Shown in pieces: positions 30,806 to 39,035 of a stretch of 64,000 nucleotides of DNA. How positions within the stretch are numbered: position 1 is the stretch's first letter; each line of letters begins with the position of its first letter. The DNA comes from Aquimarina aquimarini (GTDB taxonomy: Bacteria; Bacteroidota; Bacteroidia; Flavobacteriales; Flavobacteriaceae). A program made the translations under genes and the position numbers. The DNA lies in the NCBI RefSeq assembly GCF_900299535.1, contig NZ_OMKE01000039.1, positions 186,001 to 250,000 on the forward strand, written 5' to 3'. The notes beneath the pieces are model-generated. The model was not told the DNA's origin. It saw nothing but the letters and a program-made list of their open reading frames with translations, and made no database searches.

Positions 30806-31231
30806 ATGAAAGACTTAATCACAAAAGAAAGAATATTTAATCATCCTATAGAAAAAGTTTGGAATGCAATCACCAATGCTACAGAAATTTCAACTTGGTT
30901 TTTGCAAGCCGATTTCAAGGCAGAAAAAGGGTATCAGTACACTTTTATTTCTACAAAAAAAGAATGCTCTCCTATCGAAGGGGAAGTAAAAAAAGCAGAT
31001 CCCTATACATTGGTTTATTCCTGGATTGTAAAAGAGGCTCCTGTAGAAACTACAGTAAAGTGGATTTTGGAAGAAATTGAAGGTGGTACCAAATTGTATC
31101 TTGAACATTCGGGAATATCAAACTACAAAGGAGAGACTGCTATCGAAATGTTTAGTAGTTTTACCAACGGATGGGATCATTGTATCTCTGGTCTCTTTGA
31201 TTACCTAAAACAAACTATTCATGCACAATAA
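30806..31231 (+). CDS. SRPBCC/AHSA1-like ligand-binding protein
   Basis: A 141-residue SRPBCC (Bet v 1-like, START-type) domain, recognised from the opening ITKERIFNHPIEKVWNAITNATEISTWF and the C-terminal helix TNGWDHCISGLFDYLKQ of AHSA1-family proteins. A TTG at 30779 would extend it by nine residues, but that codon lies inside operator 2; the ATG at 30806 is preferred. It overlaps the ArsR gene by 11 bp, the usual SRPBCC-ArsR arrangement, in which the small protein is thought to bind a hydrophobic ligand. Substrate unknown. Confidence 0.9.
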   Translation: MKDLITKERIFNHPIEKVWNAITNATEISTWFLQADFKAEKGYQYTFISTKKECSPIEGEVKKADPYTLVYSWIVKEAPVETTVKWILEEIEGGTKLYLEHSGISNYKGETAIEMFSSFTNGWDHCISGLFDYLKQTIHAQ

Positions 31232-31541
31232 CATTACCACAATATTAAAGGCTATTGCAGATCCTACTAGACGCGAAATATTTCATGCTTTGGTAATATC
31301 TGCAACTGCTTTACCAATAACTCAAATATCTGATCAGTTTGAAATCAGCAGACAAGGTATTACCAAACACTTAAAAACTTTAGAAAACGCTGGGTTAATT
31401 CGTATAAACACTAATGGAAGAGAACGATATTGCTATGCTGACACGCACCCTTTGAAAGAAGTAAATCAATGGTTAAAAACCTATGAAGAATTTTGGGATG
31501 ATACTTTAGATAACCTAAATACATATTTAGATAAAAGTTAA
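31221..31541 (+). CDS. ArsR-family winged-helix repressor
   Basis: A 106-residue winged helix: ILKAIADPTRREIFHALVIS (helix 1 with the ArsR DPTRR signature), recognition helix FEISRQGITKHLKTLENAG and wing RERYCYADTHPL. Only Cys in the wing (ERYCYA) is present, so the classical metal site is absent and it probably senses something else. It is translationally coupled to the SRPBCC gene and is the probable ligand of the twin GCAAC-N6-GTTGC sites, giving autoregulation. Confidence 0.9.
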   Translation: MHNNITTILKAIADPTRREIFHALVISATALPITQISDQFEISRQGITKHLKTLENAGLIRINTNGRERYCYADTHPLKEVNQWLKTYEEFWDDTLDNLNTYLDKS

Positions 31542-31590
31542 TCTTTTTAATTGAAATATTTTTCATCTATACCTCTCATAGAAAATTATC

Positions 31591-31598
31591 TAAATTTG
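31591..31598 (+). promoter_or_regulatory. -7 element TAAATTTG
   Basis: A perfect TAnnTTTG match 59 bp before the start of the four-helix membrane protein gene at 31658. Confidence 0.4.
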
Positions 31599-31657
31599 TA
31601 TTTCACTCAGTTTCTAAGTACATTGCAATCCACAAAACAACTTAATATCAATATCTT

Positions 31658-32086
31658 ATGAAAAACACAAACAAACCCCCTGTGTGGTTTTGGGTTATAG
31701 GTATCATAGCATTATTATGGAATATTATGGGAGTAATGGCTTATATTGGTCAGGCTTTTATAACTAATGAAGCATTGGCTCTTTTACCAGAAAATGAACA
31801 AAATTTTTATAAAAACACTCCTATTTGGGTCACTGCTGCTTTTGCAATAGCTGTATTCTCAGGTACTTTAGGATGTATTGCTTTATTAGTAAGAAGAAAA
31901 TGGGCTTCTTTTCTTTTTATAGCATCTCTACTAGGTGTCTTAGGACAAGCAGTATACAATTTCTTTATACAAGATTATATAGCACTATCAGGAAGTAGAG
32001 TTATAATGCCATGTATTGTTATTGTGGTTGCTTTTTTTCTAGTTTGGTTTGCAAAAAAATCACAATCTAATCTTTGGATTTCTTAA
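31658..32086 (+). CDS. Four-transmembrane protein, unknown
   Basis: A 142-residue protein with four hydrophobic helices (VWFWVIGIIALLWNIMGVMA; IWVTAAFAIAVFSGTLGCIA; WASFLFIASLLGVLGQAVYN; VIMPCIVIVVAFFLVWF) and short polar loops. The architecture resembles small DoxX- or sugar-transporter-annotated proteins of Bacteroidota, but no functional residue stands out. It has its own promoter at 31591 after the ArsR gene. Confidence 0.8.
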   Translation: MKNTNKPPVWFWVIGIIALLWNIMGVMAYIGQAFITNEALALLPENEQNFYKNTPIWVTAAFAIAVFSGTLGCIALLVRRKWASFLFIASLLGVLGQAVYNFFIQDYIALSGSRVIMPCIVIVVAFFLVWFAKKSQSNLWIS

Positions 32087-32187
32087 CAGTTAGATTTTTT
32101 AAAATAAACTACATCTAGGAAACCCCATGAAGTATTTGTTTAAAACAAGCTTCAGAACATTAAAGTCTAACTCAATAAACAAAAATA

Positions 32188-32829
32188 TTACTCTTTAACT
32201 ACAATCAATGTAGCTTTAACTCCAGTGGTAAGATTCCATTCATTACTGGTTATGAGACTACCTTGGTCATCATAAAGATGAAACTCTGCAGTATTAGGAC
32301 CAGACTCTCCTTGGTTTAACGCTTCTATATCAATCTTATTAAACCCTTTTATCAAATCAATACCTATCCCCTTAAAATCACCACCTAAAAATACTTTTGA
32401 AACAATCATTGTATCATTAAGATAAATCCTAACTACATCACCGTCTACATATTCATGATCCCTATATAATAATCTAACAAATTCTCCTTTACTTTTAAAA
32501 TCGCCAAAATATTGGTCACTCTTATAGGCATCTTTAATCTCTTTATCTTTTGTAAACCATTTAGGTGTTTTTTCTATTTCTGGTTCAAAAAAGCCAGTAT
32601 TACCTCTCATATCAAAATTAGGTTCATTTCGATCATATTCACCTAACTTTTTTGAAGAATCGTGCAATAAAGGAGAAGATTCTGGTTCGGAAGTTAATAT
32701 CCCACCAGATAATCTAGATGGTACTGTATTATTAATATCACCACCCAAAGCAGGTAATGTATTCTCTATTTGTGCATACATCACTATACCACAACATAAA
32801 AATAAAAGTAAAAATAAGTAAGTTTTCAT
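32188..32829 (-). CDS. Secreted protein of unknown function
   Basis: About 213 residues from the ATG at 32829, chosen because it begins a clear signal peptide (MKTYLFLLLFLCCGIVMYAQ); the upstream ATG at 32853 would add nine charged residues. The mature part is beta-rich and acidic (GDVVRIYLNDTMIVSKVFLGG, KGFNKIDIEALNQGESG), like secreted beta-sandwich domains of the CUB/discoidin-like kind, but no family can be named. It is isolated, on the minus strand, opposite the kinase-like gene. Confidence 0.7.
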   Translation of the reverse strand: MKTYLFLLLFLCCGIVMYAQIENTLPALGGDINNTVPSRLSGGILTSEPESSPLLHDSSKKLGEYDRNEPNFDMRGNTGFFEPEIEKTPKWFTKDKEIKDAYKSDQYFGDFKSKGEFVRLLYRDHEYVDGDVVRIYLNDTMIVSKVFLGGDFKGIGIDLIKGFNKIDIEALNQGESGPNTAEFHLYDDQGSLITSNEWNLTTGVKATLIVVKE

Positions 32830-33053
32830 AACATATTCATATTCCACCATCAATATACAAAGGTAATTATTAAAGTCTAAGGATCATAAATTACATTATA
32901 TCTTTTTTATTGATCAATCGCATTTACCTATAAAGACCCTATTAATTCTTAATAATTACACATAATTGTTAAGTTATTCTAGTAATCAAAAAAAACACAC
33001 TAACAAACTTGTATGATGAGTGGTATATTTCTTATTTTGTTATTAAAAATGAT

Positions 33054-34310
33054 ATGATTCATTATATAATAGAAGGAACACTTCTTGTTGGGCTTCTTTT
33101 TTTGTGGTTTATCTATAAAAAGAACAGTAAAAAGCTTGATAAAAAAAACATCGAACTACAGCAAAAAGCTAACGAACAATTTCGTTTACAGCAAGATTTT
33201 ATCTCTACTCTTAGCCAAGAGTTAAGAACTCCTTTATATGGTATTATGGGATTAACTAATCTCATAGAAGAAGAATATCCTGAAATCAAAAATGATAAAA
33301 ATCTCAAGTCTCTAAAATTTTCTGGAGATTATCTTTTTACATTGATCAATAATGTACTTCATGTAAATTTTTTGGACTCGAAAGAAATGATTGTTCAGAA
33401 CAACTTATTTAATTTAAAAGAGGTTACTCAAAATCTAATTAATTCATTTGGTTACGCTACAGAAAATAGTGACAACACCCTTCATTTTGAATTTGACTCT
33501 AAAATAGATTATATGGTTTATGGAGATGCTGCTATTATTTCGCAAATCCTTATGAACCTAATAAGTAATTCGCTTCGATATACAAAAAACGGAAATGTAT
33601 ATTTTTTGGTTAGCTCAAATAAGCAAGTTGAAAATACGGCCACTATTCATTTCAAAATTAATCATAATGGTTATGATATCTCTAAAGAAGATGAAAAATC
33701 CATTTATCAAGAGTTTATTAATACAGAAAACACCAAAGAATCTTTTCTTGGTACTGGAATTAATTCAAAAATCATCAATCGCCTTGCTAAGGCTATAGGT
33801 GCTGAAATTGTAATAAAAAATAATGCTCATTCAGGTTCTGAATATATCTTGATTATGGACTTTGAATTTCAACAACAACCAACAAGTAATGGGATTAAGA
33901 AAGTTATTTTTGATGATTCTCTACAATCTACCAATTACAAGGTTTTAATTGTAGATGATAACAAACTAAATCTTCTTGTAGCCGACAAAATATTATCTAA
34001 AGAGCAATTTGACTGTACCACTATTGATAATGGTTTTGATGCAATAGACCTTGCCAAAGAAAATGAATATGATATTATACTTATGGATATCAATATGCCA
34101 AGACTGAATGGGATTGGAACCACCAAAAGAATAAGAAAATTCAATACATCAACTCCTATCATTGCACTTACTGCTGTAGATGTTACTCAATTAAACAGGC
34201 AAATTGTAAGAGCTGGGCTCAATGATTATATTTTAAAACCTTATAACAAAAATCATTTATTAAAAATGATTCATAAATACATAAATAGTTCTTCTGTAAA
34301 AGAAAATTAA
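33054..34310 (+). CDS. Hybrid histidine-kinase-like protein lacking the phospho-accepting His, with intact receiver
   Basis: A 418-residue protein with one membrane helix (IIEGTLLVGLLFLWFIYKK), a coiled linker, and a HisKA helix STLSQELRTPLYGIMGL in which the histidine normally phosphorylated is Gln (SHELRTP is the usual form). The ATPase domain keeps an N-box (NLISNSLRYT), but the G1 box reads INHNGYDI, missing the Asp-x-Gly-x-Gly. The C-terminal receiver looks complete: LIVDDNKLN, MDINMP with the phosphorylatable Asp, T, and LKPYN. So it probably cannot autophosphorylate but can accept phosphate. A TTG at 33009 is an alternative start. It overlaps the M23 gene stop by 4 bp (convergent). Confidence 0.85.
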   Translation: MIHYIIEGTLLVGLLFLWFIYKKNSKKLDKKNIELQQKANEQFRLQQDFISTLSQELRTPLYGIMGLTNLIEEEYPEIKNDKNLKSLKFSGDYLFTLINNVLHVNFLDSKEMIVQNNLFNLKEVTQNLINSFGYATENSDNTLHFEFDSKIDYMVYGDAAIISQILMNLISNSLRYTKNGNVYFLVSSNKQVENTATIHFKINHNGYDISKEDEKSIYQEFINTENTKESFLGTGINSKIINRLAKAIGAEIVIKNNAHSGSEYILIMDFEFQQQPTSNGIKKVIFDDSLQSTNYKVLIVDDNKLNLLVADKILSKEQFDCTTIDNGFDAIDLAKENEYDIILMDINMPRLNGIGTTKRIRKFNTSTPIIALTAVDVTQLNRQIVRAGLNDYILKPYNKNHLLKMIHKYINSSSVKEN

Positions 34311-35251
34311 TATATAATTATTTGTTGTCCAATTCTCAAAATAGAATTATGTCGTAAAGAGTTTGTTTTACATATTTCAGAGATTGCCAACCCATATTTA
34401 TTTGCTATACGAGAAAGTGTATCTCCCTTTTTTACAGTATAAATCTTCTTTTTCTCTTCTTCTGCCTTTGCAATATCATCCTTTGTTTTATAAACCACTA
34501 TTTTACTCATACGCGTAGACCGATGGTATCTTGGGGTAACCCACCTTTTGGTCACCATAAGCGTATCTGATCGTATTTTTCTATCTTTTGTAAATTCAAA
34601 TAAATATTCTGGATTGATTCCTTTGCCATGATACCGTACTTCTAGATGCAAATGACTACCTCTAGCATTTCCAGTAACCCCTCCTTCACCAATCATTTGA
34701 CCTTTTTTTACATTGTCATTTTTTTTTACTATTGTTTTAGAAAGATGTGCATAGACCGTTTCTAATCCATTATGATGTCGTACCACTATAGTATTACCAT
34801 ACCCACCATGATATCCTACATATCGTATTTTACCATCTAATATTGTTTTCACAGTATCTCCTACTTGAAGATCAATATCTATACCTTTATGAGCACGCCC
34901 TCTTCTCCATCCAAAACGAGAAGTAATCACCATTTTACCAGAAACTGGTGGTGAGAAATCTTTTTCATCAAATTCTAATTGAAAAGGAAAACTAAGATGT
35001 TCATCCCAATATGGATTAAAATTCAGAGTATCCCATTTGGTATTATATGTTTCCATATGGTCAGACAAAATATCTTCTACAGGAAACTGTTTAGCTTTTC
35101 TTGGATAGATAGGTAAACATATTATTTTACCTTCTAATACCATCTTTTTATAATCAATTACTTTATTCTCTTCTTGTGTTACCGTTTCTTGACCAGAGAT
35201 CACAAAAAAGGATATAAATAACAAACAACAGGATACGAACCTTTTTTTCAT
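34307..35251 (-). CDS. M23 peptidase with LysM domain, cell-wall hydrolase
   Basis: About 314 residues from the ATG at 35251, which starts a signal peptide (KKRFVSCCLLFISFFVISGQ); a slightly earlier ATG at 35260 is also possible. Residues about 110-230 are a LytM/M23 domain with metal motif HKGIDID (HxxxD), the loop GYGNTIVVRHHNG, and HLHLEVRY (HxH), so an active zinc endopeptidase is expected. A LysM domain (YTVKKGDTLSRIANKYGL) closes the protein and would bind peptidoglycan. Likely a septum- or envelope-remodelling hydrolase. Confidence 0.93.
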   Translation of the reverse strand: MKKRFVSCCLLFISFFVISGQETVTQEENKVIDYKKMVLEGKIICLPIYPRKAKQFPVEDILSDHMETYNTKWDTLNFNPYWDEHLSFPFQLEFDEKDFSPPVSGKMVITSRFGWRRGRAHKGIDIDLQVGDTVKTILDGKIRYVGYHGGYGNTIVVRHHNGLETVYAHLSKTIVKKNDNVKKGQMIGEGGVTGNARGSHLHLEVRYHGKGINPEYLFEFTKDRKIRSDTLMVTKRWVTPRYHRSTRMSKIVVYKTKDDIAKAEEEKKKIYTVKKGDTLSRIANKYGLAISEICKTNSLRHNSILRIGQQIIIY

Positions 35252-35597
35252 TAAAAACATCTAATTATTATACATTTTATCAATTCAAAACAATTTAGGG
35301 CTGTATCAATTCTACTTTATATAAAACTGCTAAAATAACATGTTGTTACAAAAAAAACATAGATTACATTAGTAATTCATACAATCAATAGCTTAACAAA
35401 ACTTATATTTTTTTGAATATCAAACAGTTATTTACTCATAAAAAATATACCATTTCTGTATAGTTTTTATAGCCTTTATTTTCCAGATGCAATATTAACA
35501 CTTTTTAAGAAATTCATATGAAAATATTAATAATTAATAAAACAATAAATCTCGCAAGTGACAGTTTAGATAAAAACTAATTATTAATTAAATAACC
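35252..35597. other. Intergenic region upstream of the OmpA-type gene
   Basis: AT-rich spacer between divergent genes with no clear -7 element. A 20-codon frame from 35518 to 35580 (MKILIINKTINLASDSLDKN) ends just before the next gene but has no support beyond being open. Confidence 0.4.
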
Positions 35598-36434
35598 ATG
35601 AAAAGATTATCCACGTTAATTGTAATGTCAGGAGCATTGATTATGACATCTTGTGTATCAAAAAAGAAGTATGTTGCTTTAGAACAAGAATTACAGGAAA
35701 CACGTAGTACGCTACAAAAAACTGCCGTAGAGAAAGATGAACTAGAAGATAAATTTGCGAAGATTGAAGCTAGAGTAGCAGACTATAATGCGAAAATCAA
35801 CTCTTTGAGAGATGAGAATAACGAAAAAATGGTAATGGTAGATGGTGGTGTAGCCGCAATATCTAACAATACTAAAGAAAAAATGAAAGCTACATTGGCT
35901 AAAGTTGATCAGCAAAAATTACAAAATGCTACTTCTTTAAAAGATTCAATGAATCTTGCTGTATCTTATAATTTAAAAAATTCTTTATCTGATGATTTAA
36001 AAAATGATGAAGATATCTCAATAGATATAGACAACACTGTAGTAATGATTTCTATCTCTGATAAAATGTTATTCAATAGTGGTAGTTATAGAGTTAGCAG
36101 TAAAGCAGATAACATACTAAAGAAATTAGCAGAAGTTATCAATTCTGAGCCAAGCTTAGAAGTTATGGTAGAAGGTCATACTGACTCTAGAACAATTAAC
36201 AATGCTGTCGTACAAGACAACTGGGACTTAAGTGTAAAAAGAGCAACATCTATTATTAGAAAATTACAATCTTCTTATAGTGTTGACCCTGCTAAATTAA
36301 TTGCATCTGGTAGAAGTAGTTATAAGCCATTGGTAGAAAATGATTCTAAAGAAAATATGGCGATTAACAGACGTACAAGAATTGTCTTATTACCAAATAT
36401 GGATAAGTTTTTTGCTATGTTATCTTCTAACTAG
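35598..36434 (+). CDS. OmpA-family lipoprotein with coiled-coil
   Basis: A 278-residue protein with lipobox IMTSC (Cys19), a coiled-coil (KYVALEQELQETRSTLQ, DELEDKFAKIEARVADYNAK), a connecting domain and a C-terminal OmpA/Pal peptidoglycan-binding domain (VMVEGHTDSR, LSVKRATSIIRKL, INRRTRIVLLP). The Asp/Arg pair that contacts diaminopimelate is present. Its role is anchoring of the outer membrane to peptidoglycan. An intrinsic terminator follows at 36464-36498. Similar proteins in Bacteroidota are linked to gliding and cell-envelope stability. Confidence 0.92.
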   Translation: MKRLSTLIVMSGALIMTSCVSKKKYVALEQELQETRSTLQKTAVEKDELEDKFAKIEARVADYNAKINSLRDENNEKMVMVDGGVAAISNNTKEKMKATLAKVDQQKLQNATSLKDSMNLAVSYNLKNSLSDDLKNDEDISIDIDNTVVMISISDKMLFNSGSYRVSSKADNILKKLAEVINSEPSLEVMVEGHTDSRTINNAVVQDNWDLSVKRATSIIRKLQSSYSVDPAKLIASGRSSYKPLVENDSKENMAINRRTRIVLLPNMDKFFAMLSSN

Positions 36435-36463
36435 TATAAGAAAAACATATTTTTAAACATATA

Positions 36464-36498
36464 AAAAGCGGGATAAGTTTTATAATTATCCCGCTTTT
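36464..36498 (+). terminator. Intrinsic terminator after the OmpA-type gene
   Basis: A 13-bp perfect stem AAAAGCGGGATAA with its complement and a 9-nt loop, followed by TCT and T-rich sequence; A-rich on the other side, so it may work in both directions. Confidence 0.8.
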
Positions 36499-36564
36499 CT
36501 ATTACTTCATTTTAAACTTTTTTGTAGTTCTGCTGTCTTATTATAAATCAAAATTACAGAAACT

Positions 36565-36975
36565 ATGAAAAGTCTTACATTACCACGATTTTCTTTCTTC
36601 TTATCCATCTTAACTATTCTACTTATAAGTAGCAGCTTTACAACTACCAGAATTGATTGGAAACATTTGGGGTCAAGAACTGTCAATTATAGGTTAGATA
36701 AAGACGTAATAAAACTAACTGCCAAAGAAGGAAGCTTTAGGAAATTAAAAATTAAAATTACAGGCGGATCTCTTACAATGCATAAAATGGTAGTTCAATA
36801 CGGGAATGGAAAAAAAGATATCATCCAATTAAAACATAATTTTTCAAGAAAAAGTGAAACAAGAATTATTGATTTAAAAGGAAACAAACGTATTATTAGA
36901 AATATCACTTTTATTTATGATACTAAAAAGTCATCAATAAAAAAGGCGAAAATTCATGTTTTTGGTAAACATTGA
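36565..36975 (+). CDS. Secreted DUF2541-like protein
   Basis: A 136-residue protein with signal peptide (FFLSILTILLISSSFTTT). The mature part (WKHLGSRTVNYRLDKDVI, then KLKIKITGGSLTMHKMVVQYGNGKKD and a SETRIIDLKGNKRIIRNITFIYDT stretch) follows the DUF2541 family pattern of a small beta-sandwich with an R-x-I-D-L-x-G signature. The function is unknown; secretion and beta-structure suggest an envelope or binding role. A hairpin lies downstream at 36982-37026. Confidence 0.7.
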   Translation: MKSLTLPRFSFFLSILTILLISSSFTTTRIDWKHLGSRTVNYRLDKDVIKLTAKEGSFRKLKIKITGGSLTMHKMVVQYGNGKKDIIQLKHNFSRKSETRIIDLKGNKRIIRNITFIYDTKKSSIKKAKIHVFGKH

Positions 36976-36981
36976 AATCAG

Positions 36982-37026
36982 AATAAGGTTGAATACATTT
37001 TTTAGCAACTAGTAATCAACCTTATT
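36982..37026. terminator. Hairpin between convergent genes
   Basis: Perfect 11-bp arms AATAAGGTTGA and its complement around 23 nt. T-rich on the plus side (TTTTATG), so probably a weak terminator for the DUF2541-like gene and for the methyltransferase on the other strand. Confidence 0.5.
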
Positions 37027-37044
37027 ATTCATTTTATGTAGGGT

Positions 37045-38268
37045 TCAATCCAATAGATAATAGCCACATTTCAAGTAAGCACCCTCAGGAAAAGAAATAG
37101 GATGATCTATATCATGATGCGTTTTTTCGAGTATCGTAAAATTCCTTCCAGATGTAAGAATGTTTTCTTCAGAGATTTCAAAAAATTCATCTGCCAATAC
37201 TCGTGAAGAACAGGAAGCTAAAACCAATATTCCGTTTGAGGATACTAATCTTGCTCCTAATTCAGCTAATCTAGCATAACTAATTTTAGCTTTATGAATT
37301 TCGCTTTCTCTTTTTGCAAATGATGGCGGATCTATTACAACAATATCAAACTTTTGATTAGTTTCTACTAACGTTTGTAACCCCACAAAAGCATCTATTG
37401 CCATTATTTCATGTATCCCTTTATGGCTATTTAAATCTACATTTCCTTTTGCCATATCCAAAGCTTGCTTACTAATATCAAGACTTACCACTCTTTTTGC
37501 TCCTCCTGCTAATGCATGAACAGAAAAACCTCCTGCGTACGAAAAAACATCAAGAACAGTTTTATCACCAGCTAGCTCCCCTACTCTTTTCCTATTATGG
37601 CGATGGTCTAAAAAATATCCAGTTTTATGCCCCTTAATTACATTGGCAGAAAACAGAACACCATGTTCTTTAAAAATGACCACTTCATTTTCAAGAGTAC
37701 CATAAATCACTTGACCATCCTTAAAACCAAATACTTCTCCTTGCGATTGCAGCAATCTACTCAATCTAATAACAACACAATCACAATTTGTAGTATCAAT
37801 CAAAGATTGAATAATCCAATTAAGATATGGAAACCATATATGCGAATACAATTTGATAACCAAAACCTTATCATAAACATCTGCAATAAAACCAGGTAAA
37901 TAGTCATTTTCTCCAAATAATAATCGATAACTATTAGTATCTGTTTCTAATAAAGGTTTTCTCTGATCATATGCATTAGAAATAGTGCCTTCAAACCATT
38001 CTTTATTTATCTGTGCAGTTTTCCCAAATTGAATTAATTTAACTCGTATAGGAGAATATGGATCATACAATCCACAGGCTAAAAATGCATTCTTTTTGGT
38101 ATCATATACAATTACTAAATCTCCAGCTTCTCCTTCTACATTTTGTTTGATAATACTATCTTCAAAAATCCAAGGGTGCTTGCGTTTTACCATCTTCTCT
38201 GCAGATGGTCTTAGCTTAATAGCAATTCTTTTTGTCTTTATATCTGGAACAATCTTCATCTTCTGCAA
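37045..38268 (-). CDS. Class I rRNA methyltransferase, RlmI-like
   Basis: A 407-residue SAM-dependent methyltransferase with an N-terminal PUA-like region (RKHPWIFEDSIIKQNVEGEAGDLV) and a C-terminal Rossmann domain: KTVLDVFSYAGGFSVHAL (motif I) and FDIVVIDPPSFAKRE (DPPS, motif IV). Cys in ILVLASCSSRV is the catalytic-position cysteine of m5C methyltransferases such as RlmI (23S rRNA C1962). The start may be 9 bp later at MKIVPDIK. It stands alone on the minus strand. Most likely a 23S rRNA cytosine-5 methyltransferase. Confidence 0.9.
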   Translation of the reverse strand: MQKMKIVPDIKTKRIAIKLRPSAEKMVKRKHPWIFEDSIIKQNVEGEAGDLVIVYDTKKNAFLACGLYDPYSPIRVKLIQFGKTAQINKEWFEGTISNAYDQRKPLLETDTNSYRLLFGENDYLPGFIADVYDKVLVIKLYSHIWFPYLNWIIQSLIDTTNCDCVVIRLSRLLQSQGEVFGFKDGQVIYGTLENEVVIFKEHGVLFSANVIKGHKTGYFLDHRHNRKRVGELAGDKTVLDVFSYAGGFSVHALAGGAKRVVSLDISKQALDMAKGNVDLNSHKGIHEIMAIDAFVGLQTLVETNQKFDIVVIDPPSFAKRESEIHKAKISYARLAELGARLVSSNGILVLASCSSRVLADEFFEISEENILTSGRNFTILEKTHHDIDHPISFPEGAYLKCGYYLLD

Positions 38269-38370
38269 GAATAATAATTATTTTACTCACATATAGTAAT
38301 CCATGCTATAATTAATTTTAAAAAAACAAAATCATAAAATAAAAAGGAATTTATAGGGTACAAATAAAAA

Positions 38371-38405
38371 AGCACTTATCTCAAGAAATATCAAGATAAG
38401 CGCTC
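38371..38405 (-). repeat. Hairpin repeat, unit 1 of 2
   Basis: A 35-bp element with AGCACTTATCT pairing (one mismatch) with AGATAAGCGCT. On the minus strand it is followed by a T-run, so it can act as a terminator. 31 of 35 bases match unit 2. Confidence 0.65.
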
Positions 38406-38435
38406 TAATTATGATTTTTTAATTTCCTTTTGAAA

Positions 38436-38470
38436 AGCACTCATCTCAATAAGTATCAAGATAAGCGCCC
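38436..38470 (-). repeat. Hairpin repeat, unit 2 of 2
   Basis: A 35-bp element, AGCACTCATCT against AGATAAGCGCC, followed on the minus strand by TTTTC. The spacing to unit 1 is 65 bp start to start. No gene on the minus strand was found that the pair would terminate. Confidence 0.6.
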
Positions 38471-38613
38471 TACATGTACCGTTAAAGCTAATTTACTTAT
38501 ACTTACTAGACGCCCATGTATGAATTTTGTTACACAAAAAATAAAAAAAAATAACCATATATTATTTTTTTAAAAAACATCCTTCAAAAAAAGTAATTTA
38601 CATCTAACTTTTA

Positions 38614-38638
38614 ACATATTTATAAAATTAAATATATA
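38614..38638 (+). promoter_or_regulatory. ArsR-type operator, copy 1
   Basis: This 25-bp sequence contains the perfect inverted repeat ATATTTA-N6-TAAATAT. It overlaps the start of the -7 element TACATTTG (38637-38644). Copy 2 at 38974-38998 differs by a single base. Confidence 0.65.
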
Positions 38639-38644
38639 CATTTG
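38637..38644 (+). promoter_or_regulatory. -7 element TACATTTG four bases before an ATG
   Basis: A perfect TAnnTTTG match with only TAAA between it and the ATG at 38649; a leaderless or near-leaderless mRNA is implied. Confidence 0.55.
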
Positions 38645-38648
38645 TAAA

Positions 38649-38960
38649 ATGAATACTCAAAGAATACTTGAAATAAATAAGGCTTTATCCAATTCTACTC
38701 GTTTAGAGATTCTTAAATGGTTAAAAAAACCTGAAGTACACTTCCCTCCTCATAAAGATTTAGGTCATTTTGATGATGGTGTGTGTGGCCTTTTTATAAA
38801 AAATAAATCTGGATTATCACAGCCTACTATATCTCATTATCTTACAGGTATGCAAAAAGCTGGTTTACTTACTACAACAAGACATGGTAAATGGACATAT
38901 TTTAAAAGAAATGAGGGGGTAATCAAAGAGTTTCTAACTGCAATGCAAAAAGAATTATAA
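38649..38960 (+). CDS. ArsR-family winged-helix regulator
   Basis: A 103-residue winged helix: ILEINKALSNSTRLEILKWL (ArsR opening), recognition helix SGLSQPTISHYLTGMQKAG and wing TRHGKWTYFKRNEGV. A Cys in DDGVCGLF precedes the recognition helix; there is no clear metal site. It is the first gene of a unit with an SDR-like and a PhzF-like protein. A duplicated operator lies before this gene and before the SDR gene, suggesting it controls itself and its neighbours. Confidence 0.9.
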   Translation: MNTQRILEINKALSNSTRLEILKWLKKPEVHFPPHKDLGHFDDGVCGLFIKNKSGLSQPTISHYLTGMQKAGLLTTTRHGKWTYFKRNEGVIKEFLTAMQKEL

Positions 38961-38973
38961 AAAATTTAAAAAT

Positions 38974-38998
38974 ACATATTCATAAAATTAAATATATA
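38974..38998 (+). promoter_or_regulatory. ArsR-type operator, copy 2
   Basis: Matches copy 1 in 24 of 25 bases (ATATTCA-N6-TAAATAT). It lies in the 75-bp gap between the ArsR gene and the SDR-like gene. Confidence 0.65.
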
Positions 38999-39035
38999 AT
39001 AATGTAAATTAAGTAAAAACTTCAATTATAAGTTT

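Larger units (their letters stand above)
38269..38613. other. Intergenic region with two tandem hairpins
   Basis: No gene seen. It holds the 35-bp tandem repeat units at 38371-38405 and 38436-38470, and then AT-rich sequence leading to the ArsR promoter region. A frame on the minus strand starting at 38580 stops after 16 codons. Confidence 0.5.

Noticed and set aside
35518..35580. 20-codon frame MKILIINKTINLASDSLDKN
   Set aside because: No promoter or terminator supports it; AT-rich frames of this length occur by chance.
38530..38580. Small minus-strand ORF upstream of the tandem hairpins
   Set aside because: On careful reading the frame stops after 16 codons and consists mostly of Phe and Lys from poly-A/T sequence.
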